A stretch of DNA of 64,000 nt from Flavobacterium micromati. Lineage in GTDB: Bacteria; Bacteroidota; Bacteroidia; Flavobacteriales; Flavobacteriaceae. Below are positions 42,077 through 52,683 of the stretch, in pieces (the stretch's first letter is position 1; every line of letters begins with the position of its first letter). The stretch spans positions 186,001-250,000 of the forward strand of contig NZ_FQWF01000004.1 of assembly GCF_900129585.1 (NCBI RefSeq). Direction: 5' to 3'. Made by a program: the position numbers and the translations under genes. A model generated the notes under the pieces. The model searched no databases, had not been told where the DNA came from, and worked only from the letters and a program-made list of their open reading frames with translations.

Positions 42077-43543
42077 TCAATTACTCTTTTTTAACGCATT
42101 CAGCAAGTCAATCAAGTCTACAACACCATAAGTAGATGAATAGTCTGAAACTGCATACGGCAAAATAAGACTGTTGTTATGAATAAGAGAACCGCAGGAA
42201 TAAACAACATTAGGAACATATCCTTCACGTTCATCTTCTAATGGTGAGAGTAAAGGTTCTTTTAACCTGCCAATTTCTTTTGAAGGATCCTCTAAATCAA
42301 AAAGCGATGCTCCTATACAATAGCGTCTCATAGCTCCCACACCATGGGTTATTACTAACCAACCTTCAGAGGTCCATAATGGCGAACCACAATTTCCAAT
42401 TTGTGTAAACTCCCATGTGTATCTTGGCTCTTGCAACAAAATAGGATTATTCCATTGTGTTAGTTTTTCCGAAAACATAATATAATTATTCACACCATCA
42501 ATTCGTGATAACATTGCATATTTACCTTTAATTTTACGAGGGAACACTGCTAAATTTTTATTTTGTGCACCAGCTCCGTGTAATGGCATCACTCGAAAGG
42601 TGTAAAAATCTTCGGTAGAAATTAATTTAGGAAGAATAGTATGTCCATTATAAGCTGTGTAAGTTGCAAACACGCTGTTAAATCCATCATCATCAACAAA
42701 GCGCACAAAACGAGCATCTTCAATTCCACGACTTTCCGACTCAGAAATAGGAAATATAACGCGCTCTGTAATATCAGAATCGTGTTTAAATTGTAAATCA
42801 TAAAAGGAGTCTGCTAGCCAAATTATCTCTTCTAATGCGGTTCTTTTTTCTTGACGTATCGTAGTACTGGCCAATGCTTTGTTTACTAAATCTTTTAAAA
42901 CCAGAAACTCAAATTCCTCTGGCAACTCTTGCATGATGCAAGAAAGGTATTTATCAGCAGTATGCATTTCCTCTAACTTTTTTATAAAGCGCTGCTTATT
43001 ATAAAAAGTTTTGTGACCAACCTCGGCTTTGTCAATATTTTTACCAATTTTCATTACTCGGAGATCATTGTTTTTATCTAAAATTCCTCTTCGAAAAACA
43101 ATTGACGATATATGACCTTCACCAGTGGCACGAAACGAAATTATCACTCTTTTTTCTCCAGCTTCTAGGTCTGATTGGTCAAAATCTTCGACTATAGAAG
43201 GATTAAAAAAAGCTGCCGACTCTATTGAATATTCCATCGTGCAATAAGAGCCAATCAACATTTTGCGTTCATCTGATAAATTTGCGTAATCAATTTGCAT
43301 GTCTTCAATAATTCCCCTAATTTTTTCACAGTGTTTATAAAACACTTTTGTTATATTCCTGTGTCTTCTAGCAAATTCTCTTAACGTTTGTTCTAAGGTA
43401 GATTTAACCTTTTTCTCATCTAGCGTCATGATGTGGCTAACCATTTTCTGAGTGCGTTGCTTACCATTCATAAAATATCGGGTAACTACTCTTTTGGAGT
43501 CAGGTGTAAAAACTACATTTTTTCGGATTATTGGAACTTGCAT
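42077..43543 (-). CDS. Glycoside hydrolase family 130-like protein
   Basis: 488 residues. The C-terminal two-thirds form a GH130-type five-bladed propeller: ESRGIEDARFVRF (region of the catalytic Asp), FATYTAYNGH, NKNLAVFPRKIKGKYAMLSR, GNCGSPLWTSEGWLVITHGVG and a closing VVYSCGSLIHNNSLILPYAVSD. GH130 enzymes are phosphorylases or hydrolases acting on beta-mannosides; some are cytosolic. The N-terminal 200 residues are helical and not covered by the classic fold. No sugar transporter or glycosyltransferase is adjacent. Confidence 0.85.
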   Translation of the reverse strand: MQVPIIRKNVVFTPDSKRVVTRYFMNGKQRTQKMVSHIMTLDEKKVKSTLEQTLREFARRHRNITKVFYKHCEKIRGIIEDMQIDYANLSDERKMLIGSYCTMEYSIESAAFFNPSIVEDFDQSDLEAGEKRVIISFRATGEGHISSIVFRRGILDKNNDLRVMKIGKNIDKAEVGHKTFYNKQRFIKKLEEMHTADKYLSCIMQELPEEFEFLVLKDLVNKALASTTIRQEKRTALEEIIWLADSFYDLQFKHDSDITERVIFPISESESRGIEDARFVRFVDDDGFNSVFATYTAYNGHTILPKLISTEDFYTFRVMPLHGAGAQNKNLAVFPRKIKGKYAMLSRIDGVNNYIMFSEKLTQWNNPILLQEPRYTWEFTQIGNCGSPLWTSEGWLVITHGVGAMRRYCIGASLFDLEDPSKEIGRLKEPLLSPLEDEREGYVPNVVYSCGSLIHNNSLILPYAVSDYSSTYGVVDLIDLLNALKKSN

Positions 43544-44227
43544 AGTTGTGTTTTTTAATTTAAAAAAAAATTAAACTGTTTAATTACAAATTATAATGAA
43601 TTGCTGTTAAGATAAAGATCAACTAGTTACTCAAATTTACAAAAAAATAGGATTTTATTGTTACTCAAAATTTGAATTGTCGTCTTTATTTACAATTTCA
43701 AAAAATTATTTGGATAATTATCAAACGTAACATGACATTTTAAGTAATTAAATTTCTCGTTTTTTTTACAAATAACTATTGCAGTCAATAATTATTTTTC
43801 ACCAATGATAGCAACAAACTGACGGATCATTAATAGAAAGAAATATTTTGCATAATTTCAGGTAATTATTTTTGATATGTCTAAGGTAATCAATCACCTT
43901 TAAATGAAACCTTATATTACGTTAAAGAATTAAATAGCTTTTAGAACAATGTAAATAGTATAAAAACAAAAATAAATTCTGTAAGTAATTAACATTATCT
44001 ATTAATAAATTTACCAAAATAGGAATTAGAATAATTTCGTTCCTTTAAAACAAGTTGAAACATTTACAATGATAACGCTGTTAGGTGTTTTCGTTACGCA
44101 TAAAATTTTGTTTAATAAATAGTAAAATAAGAGCACAGTTTTAGTTTTGTTCTTATATTACAGATATTAAATCAATTGACGAAAAATGAAATAAGAATGA
44201 TAAAATTTAATTTGAAAAATATAAAAC
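43544..44227. other. Long AT-rich intergenic region
   Basis: 684 bp between divergent genes. No gene, RNA motif, repeat or strong -7 box was recognised. Confidence 0.45.
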
Positions 44228-44674
44228 ATGAATGCAACTAATCTATTAGCAGGTTTAGGTGGAGCAGTAATGCTGACCATTCTAAATGAATCATTAAAAC
44301 ATATTAATGGCGACATGCCTAGAATCGATCTAGTTGGCGAAGAAGCAATGCAAAAAAGCGCAGCTTATTTTGGAGTAGAAATGGATAATAAGGAAACGTT
44401 ATATGAAGCCAGTTTAATAGGTGATTTAGTGAGCAATACCGCATACTTTAGCTTAATCAGCGGTGAGGGAAAGGAGTTGTGGACAAAAGCCGCTTCTGCT
44501 GGTTTTTTTGCTGGAGTAGGCGCAATTAATCTACCTAGCAAAATAGGACTTGATGACGAGCCGGTAGCCAAAACTAATACTACTAAAGCTTGGACAATAG
44601 GATATTACATAATTGGTGCACTTACAACTGCGACTTTGGTTCGATTAATAGAACGATTTCAAAATAGACAATAG
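44228..44674 (+). CDS. Hypothetical membrane protein, 148 aa
   Basis: It has an N-terminal hydrophobic segment (NLLAGLGGAVMLTILNE), a central glycine/alanine-rich segment (AASAGFFAGVGAINLP) and a C-terminal transmembrane helix (WTIGYYIIGALTTATLVRLI). No family was recognised. It is probably an inner-membrane protein and stands alone with a terminator after it. Confidence 0.72.
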   Translation: MNATNLLAGLGGAVMLTILNESLKHINGDMPRIDLVGEEAMQKSAAYFGVEMDNKETLYEASLIGDLVSNTAYFSLISGEGKELWTKAASAGFFAGVGAINLPSKIGLDDEPVAKTNTTKAWTIGYYIIGALTTATLVRLIERFQNRQ

Positions 44675-44702
44675 AAAATTTGCAAACCATTAATTTTAAG
44701 GT

Positions 44703-44750
44703 AAAAAAGAAGCATTAACTATTTAGCAGTACTTTCAGCTTCTTTTTTTT
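44703..44750 (+). terminator. Probable terminator
   Basis: A short stem GAAGC/GCTTC (44709-44713 with 44738-44742) extended by A6/T8 and followed by a T-run. The 24-base loop makes it weaker than others in the window. Confidence 0.55.
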
Positions 44751-45060
44751 AGTAATTTAAATTTGCTGCTGCCCAGATTTCAAATGATATTTCAAATTCT
44801 AAAGATGATCCTTGACCACTTCTCAAAGTATGGATTAAAAGGTTTGCAGTATTTTCTCTAACTATTCCCAGTTTCGCTCGATAAGGAATTATTGCGAAAA
44901 TCTTTGTCGATTGTCCTTTTAATTCAAAAGTGACTTTTTCAGAGTTTTCAATAATGACCTTCGATCAGAGACTTGCAGCTAAGATATCTGTATTTTTCCC
45001 TTCATGATTTTTGCTTTCCAATATAATTTATCTGAATCTACAAAAAAACTTTATCAATGT
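44749..45060 (-). pseudogene. Decayed gene remnant, minus strand
   Basis: Positions 44749-44964 form a clean open run of 71 codons on the minus strand reading SKVIIENSEKVTFELKGQ...LIHTLRSGQGSSLEFEISFEIW, with protein-like alternation of polar and hydrophobic residues. It has no start codon. Directly upstream the same frame continues as KNTDILAASL after a TGA, and a neighbouring frame reads DSDKLYWKAKIMKGK. This suggests at least one nonsense and one frameshift change in a former gene. The family was not recognised. Confidence 0.55.
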
Positions 45061-45347
45061 GCTATGATGTAACAACATTTATTGCATTTACAGTTTCTAA
45101 ATGATTCCTGATTTTAGGTAAATTTTTAAGTTATGCAAGATGCATTCACTTGCAAAATGGGTCTATTAATTACATTTGCATCTTTTATATCACACTAATA
45201 TTATTACCACTTTTTATATTGCCGAACGATTGCAAACGGTAAAACAAGTTGTTATAAAACCCACATAAGTTTTTGGGCAAGGTTAAATGCTCCTTTTAAA
45301 TCTGTTACAGAATCAGTAGTGACAACTAGTTTCCTTCATTTTTTATT
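45061..45347. other. Spacer, possibly more debris of the adjacent remnant
   Basis: No readable frame of length, no hairpin and no repeat were recognised between the remnant and the dehydrogenase stop. Confidence 0.35.
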
Positions 45348-46337
45348 TTAATTGATATCATTTATTGATTTTCCTTCGCTATGCCATTGGTCAATATTAT
45401 TCATTGTAGTCCTAGCAATACCTTCTAGCGCTTCATTAGTTAAAAATGCTTGATGTGCCGTTATTAAAACATTGCTAAATGTGGTAAGCAGCGCAAGTGT
45501 GTCATCTTTAAAAACAGTTTGACTTTGATCATAAAAAAAGATACCTTTTTCATTTTCGTAAACATCCATACCAAACGAACCAATTTTGCCCGATTTTAAA
45601 GCATTTATCACCGACTGAGTATTAACAATCCCACCTCGTGCTGTATTAATTAACATTACGCCATTTTTCATAAGAGAAATTTGCTTTTCGTTTATCATAT
45701 ATTTTGTGGCTTCGTTCAACGGAAGGTTTAAAATAATAATATCCGATTGTTGACAAAGTTCGTTAAGAGAAGTATAGTGTAAACCGTATTTTGATTTGAG
45801 GGAGCTATCCTCAATTTTATCATAACCAAGTAAATTACATCCAAAACCATGTACTATTTTGGCTAACACAGAACCTATTTTACCAGTACCGATTAATCCC
45901 ATTGTTTTACCATTAAGATCAAATCCAGTTAAGCCACTAAGACTAAAATCGTGACGTTTAACACGGTTGTCAGCAATTATTAATTTTCTATTAAGTACTA
46001 AAATCATGGCTACTGTATATTCCGCTATGGCAAAAGGAGAATATTCTGGTACGTTTGCAACTTTTATTTTTAATTCTGTAGCTTTTTTTAAGTCAACATG
46101 ATCAAAACCCACAGTCCGCAAAGCAATGTATTTTACACCGTAAGAATGTAACAATTGTAATACTTCCTCATTAGCATTGTCAGAAGTAAAAATTGCGATT
46201 GCGTCACAGTCTTTTGCTAAATTCGCAGTTTCTATCGAAAATTGCTCTTTAAAATAAATAAGTTCGTGATTATTTGTTTTAATTTTTTCAAAAAAAGGTC
46301 TGTCATAACTTCGGATGCTAAATATTGCTACTTTCAT
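45348..46337 (-). CDS. ldhA: D-lactate dehydrogenase-type 2-hydroxyacid dehydrogenase
   Basis: 329 residues: a catalytic domain with LRTVGFDHVDL (substrate-binding region and active-site Arg/Asp context), the Rossmann motif GLIGTGKIGSVLA (about 148-160) and the signature NTARGGIVNT. The Glu/His catalytic pair occurs in the GMDVYENEKG and LITAHQAFLT segments. It reduces pyruvate to D-lactate with NADH during fermentative metabolism. It is monocistronic. Confidence 0.9.
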   Translation of the reverse strand: MKVAIFSIRSYDRPFFEKIKTNNHELIYFKEQFSIETANLAKDCDAIAIFTSDNANEEVLQLLHSYGVKYIALRTVGFDHVDLKKATELKIKVANVPEYSPFAIAEYTVAMILVLNRKLIIADNRVKRHDFSLSGLTGFDLNGKTMGLIGTGKIGSVLAKIVHGFGCNLLGYDKIEDSSLKSKYGLHYTSLNELCQQSDIIILNLPLNEATKYMINEKQISLMKNGVMLINTARGGIVNTQSVINALKSGKIGSFGMDVYENEKGIFFYDQSQTVFKDDTLALLTTFSNVLITAHQAFLTNEALEGIARTTMNNIDQWHSEGKSINDIN

Positions 46338-46670
46338 TTTTTTTTATTTTTTTATTGTAGATCTGGTTGCTATTTTTTACAGCGTTTATAAACTGGAAAA
46401 ACACTTATTCAATTTTATGTTGAATTTGATTTTTTTTATTTAACACTTAGTTAATAAAACTTCTATAAAATTGGATCGTTTTTATAATCAATGCGTTACA
46501 TAATTTCTAGAACTTCTTATATAATTCATATTTTATCTTAATTAATTTTTCAGTTTAAAGTGTTCACATAAACTTTCATGTCATGTATCAATAAAATATA
46601 ATTCAATGACTAAAAAAAAACGGTTCAGGAACACCCAAACCGTTAATCTTATTTTAATTTTAAAACTTTT
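46338..46670. other. Intergenic region with minus-strand terminator
   Basis: The only structure seen is the hairpin at 46612-46642. The remainder, upstream of ldhA, is AT-rich without a consensus -7 box. Confidence 0.45.
46612..46642 (-). terminator. Terminator retained behind the M1-peptidase fragment
   Basis: AACGGTTTGGG...AACCGTT stem with a run of T residues when read on the minus strand. It would end transcription of the truncated M1 gene. Confidence 0.75.
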
Positions 46671-47264
46671 TCATAATTTTTCAATCGTTCTCATGTTATC
46701 GTCAGGGATCCGGTCTATCATTTTATTATACGGATCGATACCTGCCTTTACCGGTAATTTTTTTGTAGTATATTTAAAAGTAGATTTCCCTGGTTTTACC
46801 CAAACTTTTTTAAGAACTAGAGGCGACTTTATTGTCATCCCAGCCTTGTTTTCACTATCGTTATCAAATACTGCAATTTCTAGCATATTTGGTTTATCTC
46901 CCGTAGACAATTGTTTACCGTTACCATCAAAATAGTTTTTATTGCTTTCTACTTCTATTGTTACTTCATACATACCATTTGTAGTTTTTTTATAGCTAGA
47001 GTTGGTTACTTTGTTAGAATACAGTACTATGTTTTTAAAACTATCTTCAAGATAATACTGGAATTCAGGCGGCGTTGCTTCTTTCATATAATCATACCAT
47101 TCTAAGGTAGTTGTAAAAGGTGCTTTTGGTTTAAAACGTGCTGCTTCCACATATGCTTTAAAAGCGTTATTCAAATTCTTTTCGCCAATCAAATCTTGAA
47201 GTCCGTACAAAATTAAACCACCTTTTTGATACCAAACGTACGCTTGATTATCGTATTCGTTTTT
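46671..47264 (-). pseudogene. C-terminal fragment of an ABC-permease/M1 aminopeptidase-like gene
   Basis: About 198 codons encoding KNEYDNQAYVWYQKGGLILYG, then LQDLIGEKNLNNAFKAYVEAARF, then the C-terminal beta domain of M1-type peptidases (VTIEVESNKNYFDGNGK, KKVWVKPGKSTFKY). The frame is cut off at a TAA at 47265-47267. The HExxH zinc site, the catalytic domain and the fused permease part expected upstream are absent. No start codon other than an internal TTG exists. The downstream terminator is still present, so the 3' end of a large gene was preserved while the rest was lost by deletion or replacement. Confidence 0.85.
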
Positions 47265-47628
47265 TTACAGCAAATCGTTATTTATTTAACCTTCACTTAT
47301 TTTATAATTGGCAGAATTCTAAAGGGTTTAGTGTTAATAGTATGAGTTCTACAAAACACAAGTTATAGTTCAATGTCAGATACCATTTTGATAAATGGAA
47401 AAACAAATTACTTGTATTTTAAATTTATATTATGGTACTATTATTGACGTACCTTATCGGAATCTTTGCGCTGTGTAATTGGAACATATTTCTATTTACA
47501 AAGTATCTTCAAAAAATTATCTTTTTATAATCCACATTTTTATTAGATTTTGTATTTTTAAGATTCCAGTTGTTTAAATAATACTCTTAAAATCAATGAT
47601 TAGGTATTCATTATGCCTCAATAAATAA
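47265..47628. other. Junction region upstream of the exonuclease gene
   Basis: It starts exactly where the M1-peptidase similarity ends, so it probably contains the deletion or insertion junction. A 32-codon ATG frame encoding a hydrophobic peptide begins near 47434 on the plus strand, but nothing supports it as a gene. No -7 box of good quality was found. Confidence 0.4.
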
Positions 47629-49008
47629 ATGAAAAAACAAGAATACGCAATAGTAGATATTGAAACCACTGGTGGCAACGCTAGTCACAGTCGCATTACA
47701 GAAATTGCCATCGTTATACACGATGGAGAAAAAATAATTGATCGTTGGGAATCACTAGTAAATCCTCAAAAAGTGATTCCACCTGCCATTTTTGCATTGA
47801 CTGGGATCACTAATGAAATGGTGCAAGATGCTCCCATATTTGATTTAATTTCTGATAAGGTTTCTGAAATGTTGACCGATCGTGTATTTGTAGCACACAA
47901 TGTCAATTTTGATTATTCGTTTGTACGCCATGAATTAGAAAGAGCAGGTTTAAAATGGACTGCTAGAAAATTGTGCACAGTACGAGCCGCCCGAAAAATA
48001 CGCCCTGGAATTATATCGTACAGTTTGGGACGCCTTTGTAAATCACTGGACATTGATTTAGAAAACAGGCACCGTGCAGGCGGAGATGCTGATGCAACCG
48101 CGATTTTATTTTCTCGATTACTGGAATGGGATACCGAGGGGGTTATCAATACAATGTTAAAAAAAACGGCGCAAGATCAACAGTTACCGCCAAATCTTCC
48201 GCCTGAAGATTTCAACCAACTTCCAGAAAAACCGGGTATCTATTACTTTTACAATGAAGTACGAAAAGTAATTTATGTAGGTAAAGCGGTCAATTTGAAA
48301 AAGAGAGTTGCATCTCACTTTACGGGACATAAAATAACACCACAACGGCAAAATTTTCTAAAAGAAATATACGCGATTTCTTTTGAAATATGTGCTACCG
48401 AATTAATGGCTTTACTGTTAGAAGGTTCAGAAATTAAAAAATTATGGCCAGTTCATAATAAAGCATTGAAACGTTTTGAACCTAAATTTGGGTTATTTGA
48501 ATACGAAGCTCGCAATGGCTATCGATATTTAGCGATTGGTAAAGTGAGTAAAAATCAAAATTGTATTGAAGCGTTCAACTCACTTTACGACGGAATCAAT
48601 AAATTACGCCAGTTAGCACTAAAATTTGAAATTGATTATCGATTTTGTATTTATGGAACGTTGGACAAAAGCGAAATTTTAAGTGTAGAAACTCCCGCAG
48701 CACTGCCAGATTTAGATGAGCACAACATCAAAATCGAAAATGCATTAGAATTTTATTTGGTCAACCGAGCCACTTTTGCAATATTTGATAAAGGTCGTAA
48801 CGCAAATGAAAACAGTTGTGTTTGGGTTGAAAATGGTCATTTTTACGGCATGGGATATATTCCAACTGATGCCGCAATCATCGAACTTACAGATGCGAAA
48901 GAATATTTAGATAGATTTTCCTGTAATCAGTATTTCACTCAAGTTATTAATACATTTGCGCAAAATGAACCATGGAAAGTCAAATATCCACAGGTTTTTA
49001 TCGAATAA
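47629..49008 (+). CDS. DEDD 3'-5' exonuclease fused to GIY-YIG endonuclease domain
   Basis: 459 residues. The N-terminal epsilon-type exonuclease domain (about 1-165) carries IVDIETTGG (Asp/Glu), FVAHNVNFDYSFV and HRAGGDADATA (DEDDh set). A UvrC-type GIY-YIG domain (about 195-275) reads PGIYYFYNEVRKVIYVGKAVNLKKRV, followed by an uncharacterised C-terminal region. It resembles the DnaQ/Cho-like fusions of other bacteria and could incise and trim damaged DNA. It is followed 79 bp later by ligD on the same strand, an association consistent with repair. Confidence 0.88.
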   Translation: MKKQEYAIVDIETTGGNASHSRITEIAIVIHDGEKIIDRWESLVNPQKVIPPAIFALTGITNEMVQDAPIFDLISDKVSEMLTDRVFVAHNVNFDYSFVRHELERAGLKWTARKLCTVRAARKIRPGIISYSLGRLCKSLDIDLENRHRAGGDADATAILFSRLLEWDTEGVINTMLKKTAQDQQLPPNLPPEDFNQLPEKPGIYYFYNEVRKVIYVGKAVNLKKRVASHFTGHKITPQRQNFLKEIYAISFEICATELMALLLEGSEIKKLWPVHNKALKRFEPKFGLFEYEARNGYRYLAIGKVSKNQNCIEAFNSLYDGINKLRQLALKFEIDYRFCIYGTLDKSEILSVETPAALPDLDEHNIKIENALEFYLVNRATFAIFDKGRNANENSCVWVENGHFYGMGYIPTDAAIIELTDAKEYLDRFSCNQYFTQVINTFAQNEPWKVKYPQVFIE

Positions 49009-49087
49009 GCAAAACTGCTGAAAGTTAATGATTCTTAAATGCTGCAAATAAATCGTTATTCTAAATTTATTTTAAGATCGGATAAAA

Positions 49088-51622
49088 ATGTCATTAGAAA
49101 AATACAATGAAAAACGTGATTTTAAGCAAACTGTAGAGCCAGAAGGTACAGTGGCGCGCTCTAAAGGGTCACTGATTTTTGTGGTTCAAAAACACGCAGC
49201 ATCTCATTTACATTACGATTTTCGATTAGAAATGAATGGAGTTTTAAAGAGTTGGGCTGTGCCAAAAGGACCTTCATTAAATCCAGTAGATAAGCGTTTG
49301 GCCATTTTAGTAGAAGACCATCCGTATGCTTACAAAGATTTTGAAGGTGCCATTCCCAAAGGAAATTATGGAGCTGGAAATGTAATAGTTTGGGACATTG
49401 GAACGTATAATTTGGCTGAAAATGAGAATGAAAAAGAAACTGAGCAACAAATCATCAATGATTTTACTGCTGGTCATTTAAGTTTTTCGCTCTATGGCAA
49501 AAAACTTCATGGTAATTTTTCACTAATTAAATTAAAAGGCACGCAAGACAACGCATGGTTACTAATGAAAAAGGATGATCAGGACGCTACTGCAAATGAT
49601 ATTTTACTCAATAATAAATCTGTTTTGTCCGGACTCACGCTTGAAGAATTACAGCTTCAATCTAAAATTGCAGCACGTACTAACGAAAAAAACGCAAACA
49701 CTGCTGCTTCAGAAAATCAAAAAAAGGAAGTCGATTTTGTAAGTCCGATGTTAGCAAGCCTCGGACAAAAAGCTTTTAAAAACGCCGATTGGATTTTTGA
49801 AAAAAAATATGACGGTTACCGCACTCTTGCAGTTATAAAAAATGGCGAAGTGGCTTTGTATAGCAGAAACCAGCAAGTTTTTACAGCTGATTTCGAATCT
49901 ATTGCCACTGATTTGAAAAAGATAAAGCACAATGTTATTTTAGATGGGGAGGTTGTGATTGAAGATAAAACTGGAAAATCTAATTTTCAAATGTTGCAAA
50001 ATTTCATTAAAACAGGCAAAGGAAATCTTAAATATTACGTTTTTGATTTATTAAATGTAGATGATAATGAGATTGTCAATCTAGAATTATTGGCACGAAA
50101 AGAACTTTTAAAAATGCTTATTGAAAAGGCAAATTTATCAAAAACATTTTACTCCAATGCGACTGTTGAAGATGGAGTTTTATTATTTGAAAAAAGCGTA
50201 AAAGCAGGCGAGGAGGGAATCATGGCAAAGAAGGCAGATAGTGTTTATCAGATAGGAAAACGCTCATCCGACTGGTTAAAAATAAAAAGTCATTTAGAGG
50301 AGGAAGCAATAATCATTGGAATAACAAAACCAGAAAATGGCAGTAGCTATTTTGGAGCATTACTTTTAACACAATATCAAGATGGTAATTTAAAATATAT
50401 CGGAAAATGTGGCAGCGGATTTACAGATGCCAGCTTAAAGGATTTGCACCAAAAATTTGAACCCTACTTTATAGAAAATAATCCGCTGACAGAAAAAATT
50501 GCAATCAAGGAAAAAACACAGTGGATACAACCAAATTTTATTTGTACCGTAAAATTTGCAGAATGGACAACAGAAAACCGATTGCGACATCCAGTATTTA
50601 AGGGACTTAGAACAGATAAAGAACTTAAAGACTTGACGACTGAGAATATTTTGGAAACAGATTCAAGTTTACCAACTGAAAATCTAAATCAGTGGGACAA
50701 CAATAAAATAGCTGAATCTAACTTGCAGGTAAAAATTGGAAAAAGAACGCTTCAATTAACCAATTTAAGCAAAATTTATTTTCCAGAAGATGGAATTTCC
50801 AAAGGCGAACTCATTCATTACTACAGTGAAGTAGCTGAATTTATTTTGCCTTATTTAAAAAATCGCCCCGAGTCTTTAAATCGATTTCCAAACGGAATTT
50901 CAAGCACAAGTTTTTATCAAAAAGATTTTGATACTAGTAAAGTTCCATCTTGGTTATTAACGGAGAAGATTGTGTCAGATTCAAATAGCAGCGAAATAGA
51001 TTATTTAATTTGTAACGATAAGGAAACGTTGATTTATATGGTAAACTTGGGTTGTATAGATTTTAACCCTTGGAATTCCACTATAAAAAATTTAGAAAAT
51101 CCCGATTGGATTGTTATTGATATTGATCCGAGCACGGATAATTTTGAAGAGGTGATTGAGACAGCGCTTGTCGTGCGTGCAGTTTTAGAAAATTTGAATG
51201 TTGAGAGTTATTGTAAAACATCTGGCGCGTCAGGAATGCATGTTTACGTTCCGTTGGGAGGAAAATACAGTTATGAATCGGTTAAGCTTTTTGCACAATT
51301 AATTGCTCGTGAAGTTCAAATAAAATTGCCAGAAACAACAACATTGGAGCGAAGTATTAAAAAACGCAATCAAAAAATTTACATTGATTATTTACAAAAT
51401 AGAAAAGGTCAGACTATTGCTGCACCTTACTCAGTGCGACCTAAAAGGGGGGCAACAGTTTCAACTCCTCTGGACTGGAGCGAAGTTCATTCAAAACTTA
51501 GACCTTCTGATTTTACGATTAAAAATGCACTAAACCGCTTTGAAAAGAAAGGCGATTTATGGAAACCGGTTTTAGGCTCAGGAATCGATTTGCAAAAAGT
51601 CATCGAAAAATATAATTCTTAG
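49088..51622 (+). CDS. ligD: ATP-dependent DNA ligase D
   Basis: 844 residues with three domains in the order phosphoesterase, ligase, polymerase. The 3'-phosphoesterase occupies about 1-190 ([20 protein letters not shown]). The ligase occupies about 205-510; the adenylated lysine is Lys240 in EKKYDGYR, with [10 protein letters not shown] and GEEGIMAKK as further motifs. The archaeal-primase-like polymerase occupies about 545-840 ([15 protein letters not shown] with catalytic aspartates, [14 protein letters not shown]). With Ku it performs bacterial non-homologous end joining. It converges with ku; the stop codons overlap (51619-51622). Confidence 0.95.
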   Translation: MSLEKYNEKRDFKQTVEPEGTVARSKGSLIFVVQKHAASHLHYDFRLEMNGVLKSWAVPKGPSLNPVDKRLAILVEDHPYAYKDFEGAIPKGNYGAGNVIVWDIGTYNLAENENEKETEQQIINDFTAGHLSFSLYGKKLHGNFSLIKLKGTQDNAWLLMKKDDQDATANDILLNNKSVLSGLTLEELQLQSKIAARTNEKNANTAASENQKKEVDFVSPMLASLGQKAFKNADWIFEKKYDGYRTLAVIKNGEVALYSRNQQVFTADFESIATDLKKIKHNVILDGEVVIEDKTGKSNFQMLQNFIKTGKGNLKYYVFDLLNVDDNEIVNLELLARKELLKMLIEKANLSKTFYSNATVEDGVLLFEKSVKAGEEGIMAKKADSVYQIGKRSSDWLKIKSHLEEEAIIIGITKPENGSSYFGALLLTQYQDGNLKYIGKCGSGFTDASLKDLHQKFEPYFIENNPLTEKIAIKEKTQWIQPNFICTVKFAEWTTENRLRHPVFKGLRTDKELKDLTTENILETDSSLPTENLNQWDNNKIAESNLQVKIGKRTLQLTNLSKIYFPEDGISKGELIHYYSEVAEFILPYLKNRPESLNRFPNGISSTSFYQKDFDTSKVPSWLLTEKIVSDSNSSEIDYLICNDKETLIYMVNLGCIDFNPWNSTIKNLENPDWIVIDIDPSTDNFEEVIETALVVRAVLENLNVESYCKTSGASGMHVYVPLGGKYSYESVKLFAQLIAREVQIKLPETTTLERSIKKRNQKIYIDYLQNRKGQTIAAPYSVRPKRGATVSTPLDWSEVHSKLRPSDFTIKNALNRFEKKGDLWKPVLGSGIDLQKVIEKYNS

Positions 51623-52392
51623 GAAGATTTCTTATTTTCTAAACTGGCTTTCAACATGGCCATTAAGTCGTCATTTTGTTTATGAACCACTTTAAGTTTT
51701 GTTGCTTTTGTTTTTTTACCTTTCCCTTTAGCTTCAATTATTTTCAGTAATTTACTCGAATATTCATCTTTATAGATCGAAATATCAAATTTTTCAGTTA
51801 GCTGATCCACCAGTTTATTTGCCATATCAAGTTCTTTCGCTGTGGCTTTTTTAGAAACTGCAGGAAGCTTTAATTCTTTTGTATCTCGTATTTCTTGTTC
51901 GAATCTTATTTTATTTAAAACAATAACGTTTTTGTACGGTTTTAATATTGCTAGCGCTTCTTTACTTCGCATTACAAAGCTGGTCACGCCTACTTTTTTT
52001 GATTTTTCCATTGCGTCGCGTAATAATGCATAGGCTTTGGCGGCGCCTTTATCTGGTTCAAGATAATAAGGCTGATCATAGTATAAGCTATCAATATCTT
52101 TTTCTAATGCAAAACTCAGTATATCTATGGTTTTACTTTTTATCGCGTCGGCAGCTTCAAAATCTTCATCTTCTAAAACGATATAGCGATCTTCAATTTT
52201 ATACCCCTTCACAATATCGGCGTAGTCTACTTCTTTACCTGTATTCTCGTTGACGCGTTTAAATTTAATATTTGCAAGATCGTGTTTGTCTAACATGTCT
52301 AAATCTAAAGTGCTACTTTCGATAGCCGAATAAATTTTTATAGGTATATTGATCAAACCAAAACTTATTGCTCCTGTCCAAATTGCTCTCAT
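51619..52392 (-). CDS. ku: Ku protein, DNA-end binding
   Basis: 257 residues of the bacterial Ku fold: [23 protein letters not shown] at the start, then [19 protein letters not shown] and [20 protein letters not shown] in the core, and a lysine-rich C-terminal tail ([15 protein letters not shown]) that in relatives recruits LigD or DNA. It forms a homodimeric ring on DNA ends. The frame continues 12 codons to a TTG, but the ATG at 52390-52392 gives the standard Ku start. Its stop overlaps that of ligD with no terminator between them. Confidence 0.95.
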   Translation of the reverse strand: MRAIWTGAISFGLINIPIKIYSAIESSTLDLDMLDKHDLANIKFKRVNENTGKEVDYADIVKGYKIEDRYIVLEDEDFEAADAIKSKTIDILSFALEKDIDSLYYDQPYYLEPDKGAAKAYALLRDAMEKSKKVGVTSFVMRSKEALAILKPYKNVIVLNKIRFEQEIRDTKELKLPAVSKKATAKELDMANKLVDQLTEKFDISIYKDEYSSKLLKIIEAKGKGKKTKATKLKVVHKQNDDLMAMLKASLENKKSS

Positions 52393-52459
52393 AATATTTA
52401 TTTTAAAAGTTGTTTTTAATTTTCGCAAAACAGCTAGTAATTGGATCTATTCATTAAAT

Positions 52460-52622
52460 TCATGCACTAATTAAGCTATTTTCGATAAATTTTCCCGTTT
52501 TAATGCTGCCATCTTTGTGCTCCCACTGGGTGATTACATTGTCTATAAATTGTGGCTCAAGATCGATTACTTTCATCACTTGGAGGCTTAACTTTCTTTA
52601 CCTTTTGATCTACTTTGAACAT
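52460..52622 (-). pseudogene. Frame-split small gene
   Basis: An ATG at 52620-52622 opens a 21-codon frame (MFKVDQKVKKVKPPSDESN) that stops at 52557. A second frame from an ATG at 52574-52576 gives 38 residues (MKVIDLEPQFIDNVITQWEHKDGSIKTGKF...). Joined by one frameshift near 52565-52576 they read like a single small protein with a beta-rich 'WEHKDGS' core. A decayed gene is the likeliest explanation; a functional 38-residue protein is the alternative. It lies upstream of ku on the same strand. Confidence 0.5.
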
Positions 52623-52683
52623 TATTTTACTATTTTAATACTGTAAATTCTTGGAATTACAAATTGAGGAACTACAACTATGT

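Noticed and set aside
47434..47532. 32-codon hydrophobic ATG frame before the exonuclease gene
   Set aside because: Too short, with no promoter or terminator, and it lies in a probable deletion junction.
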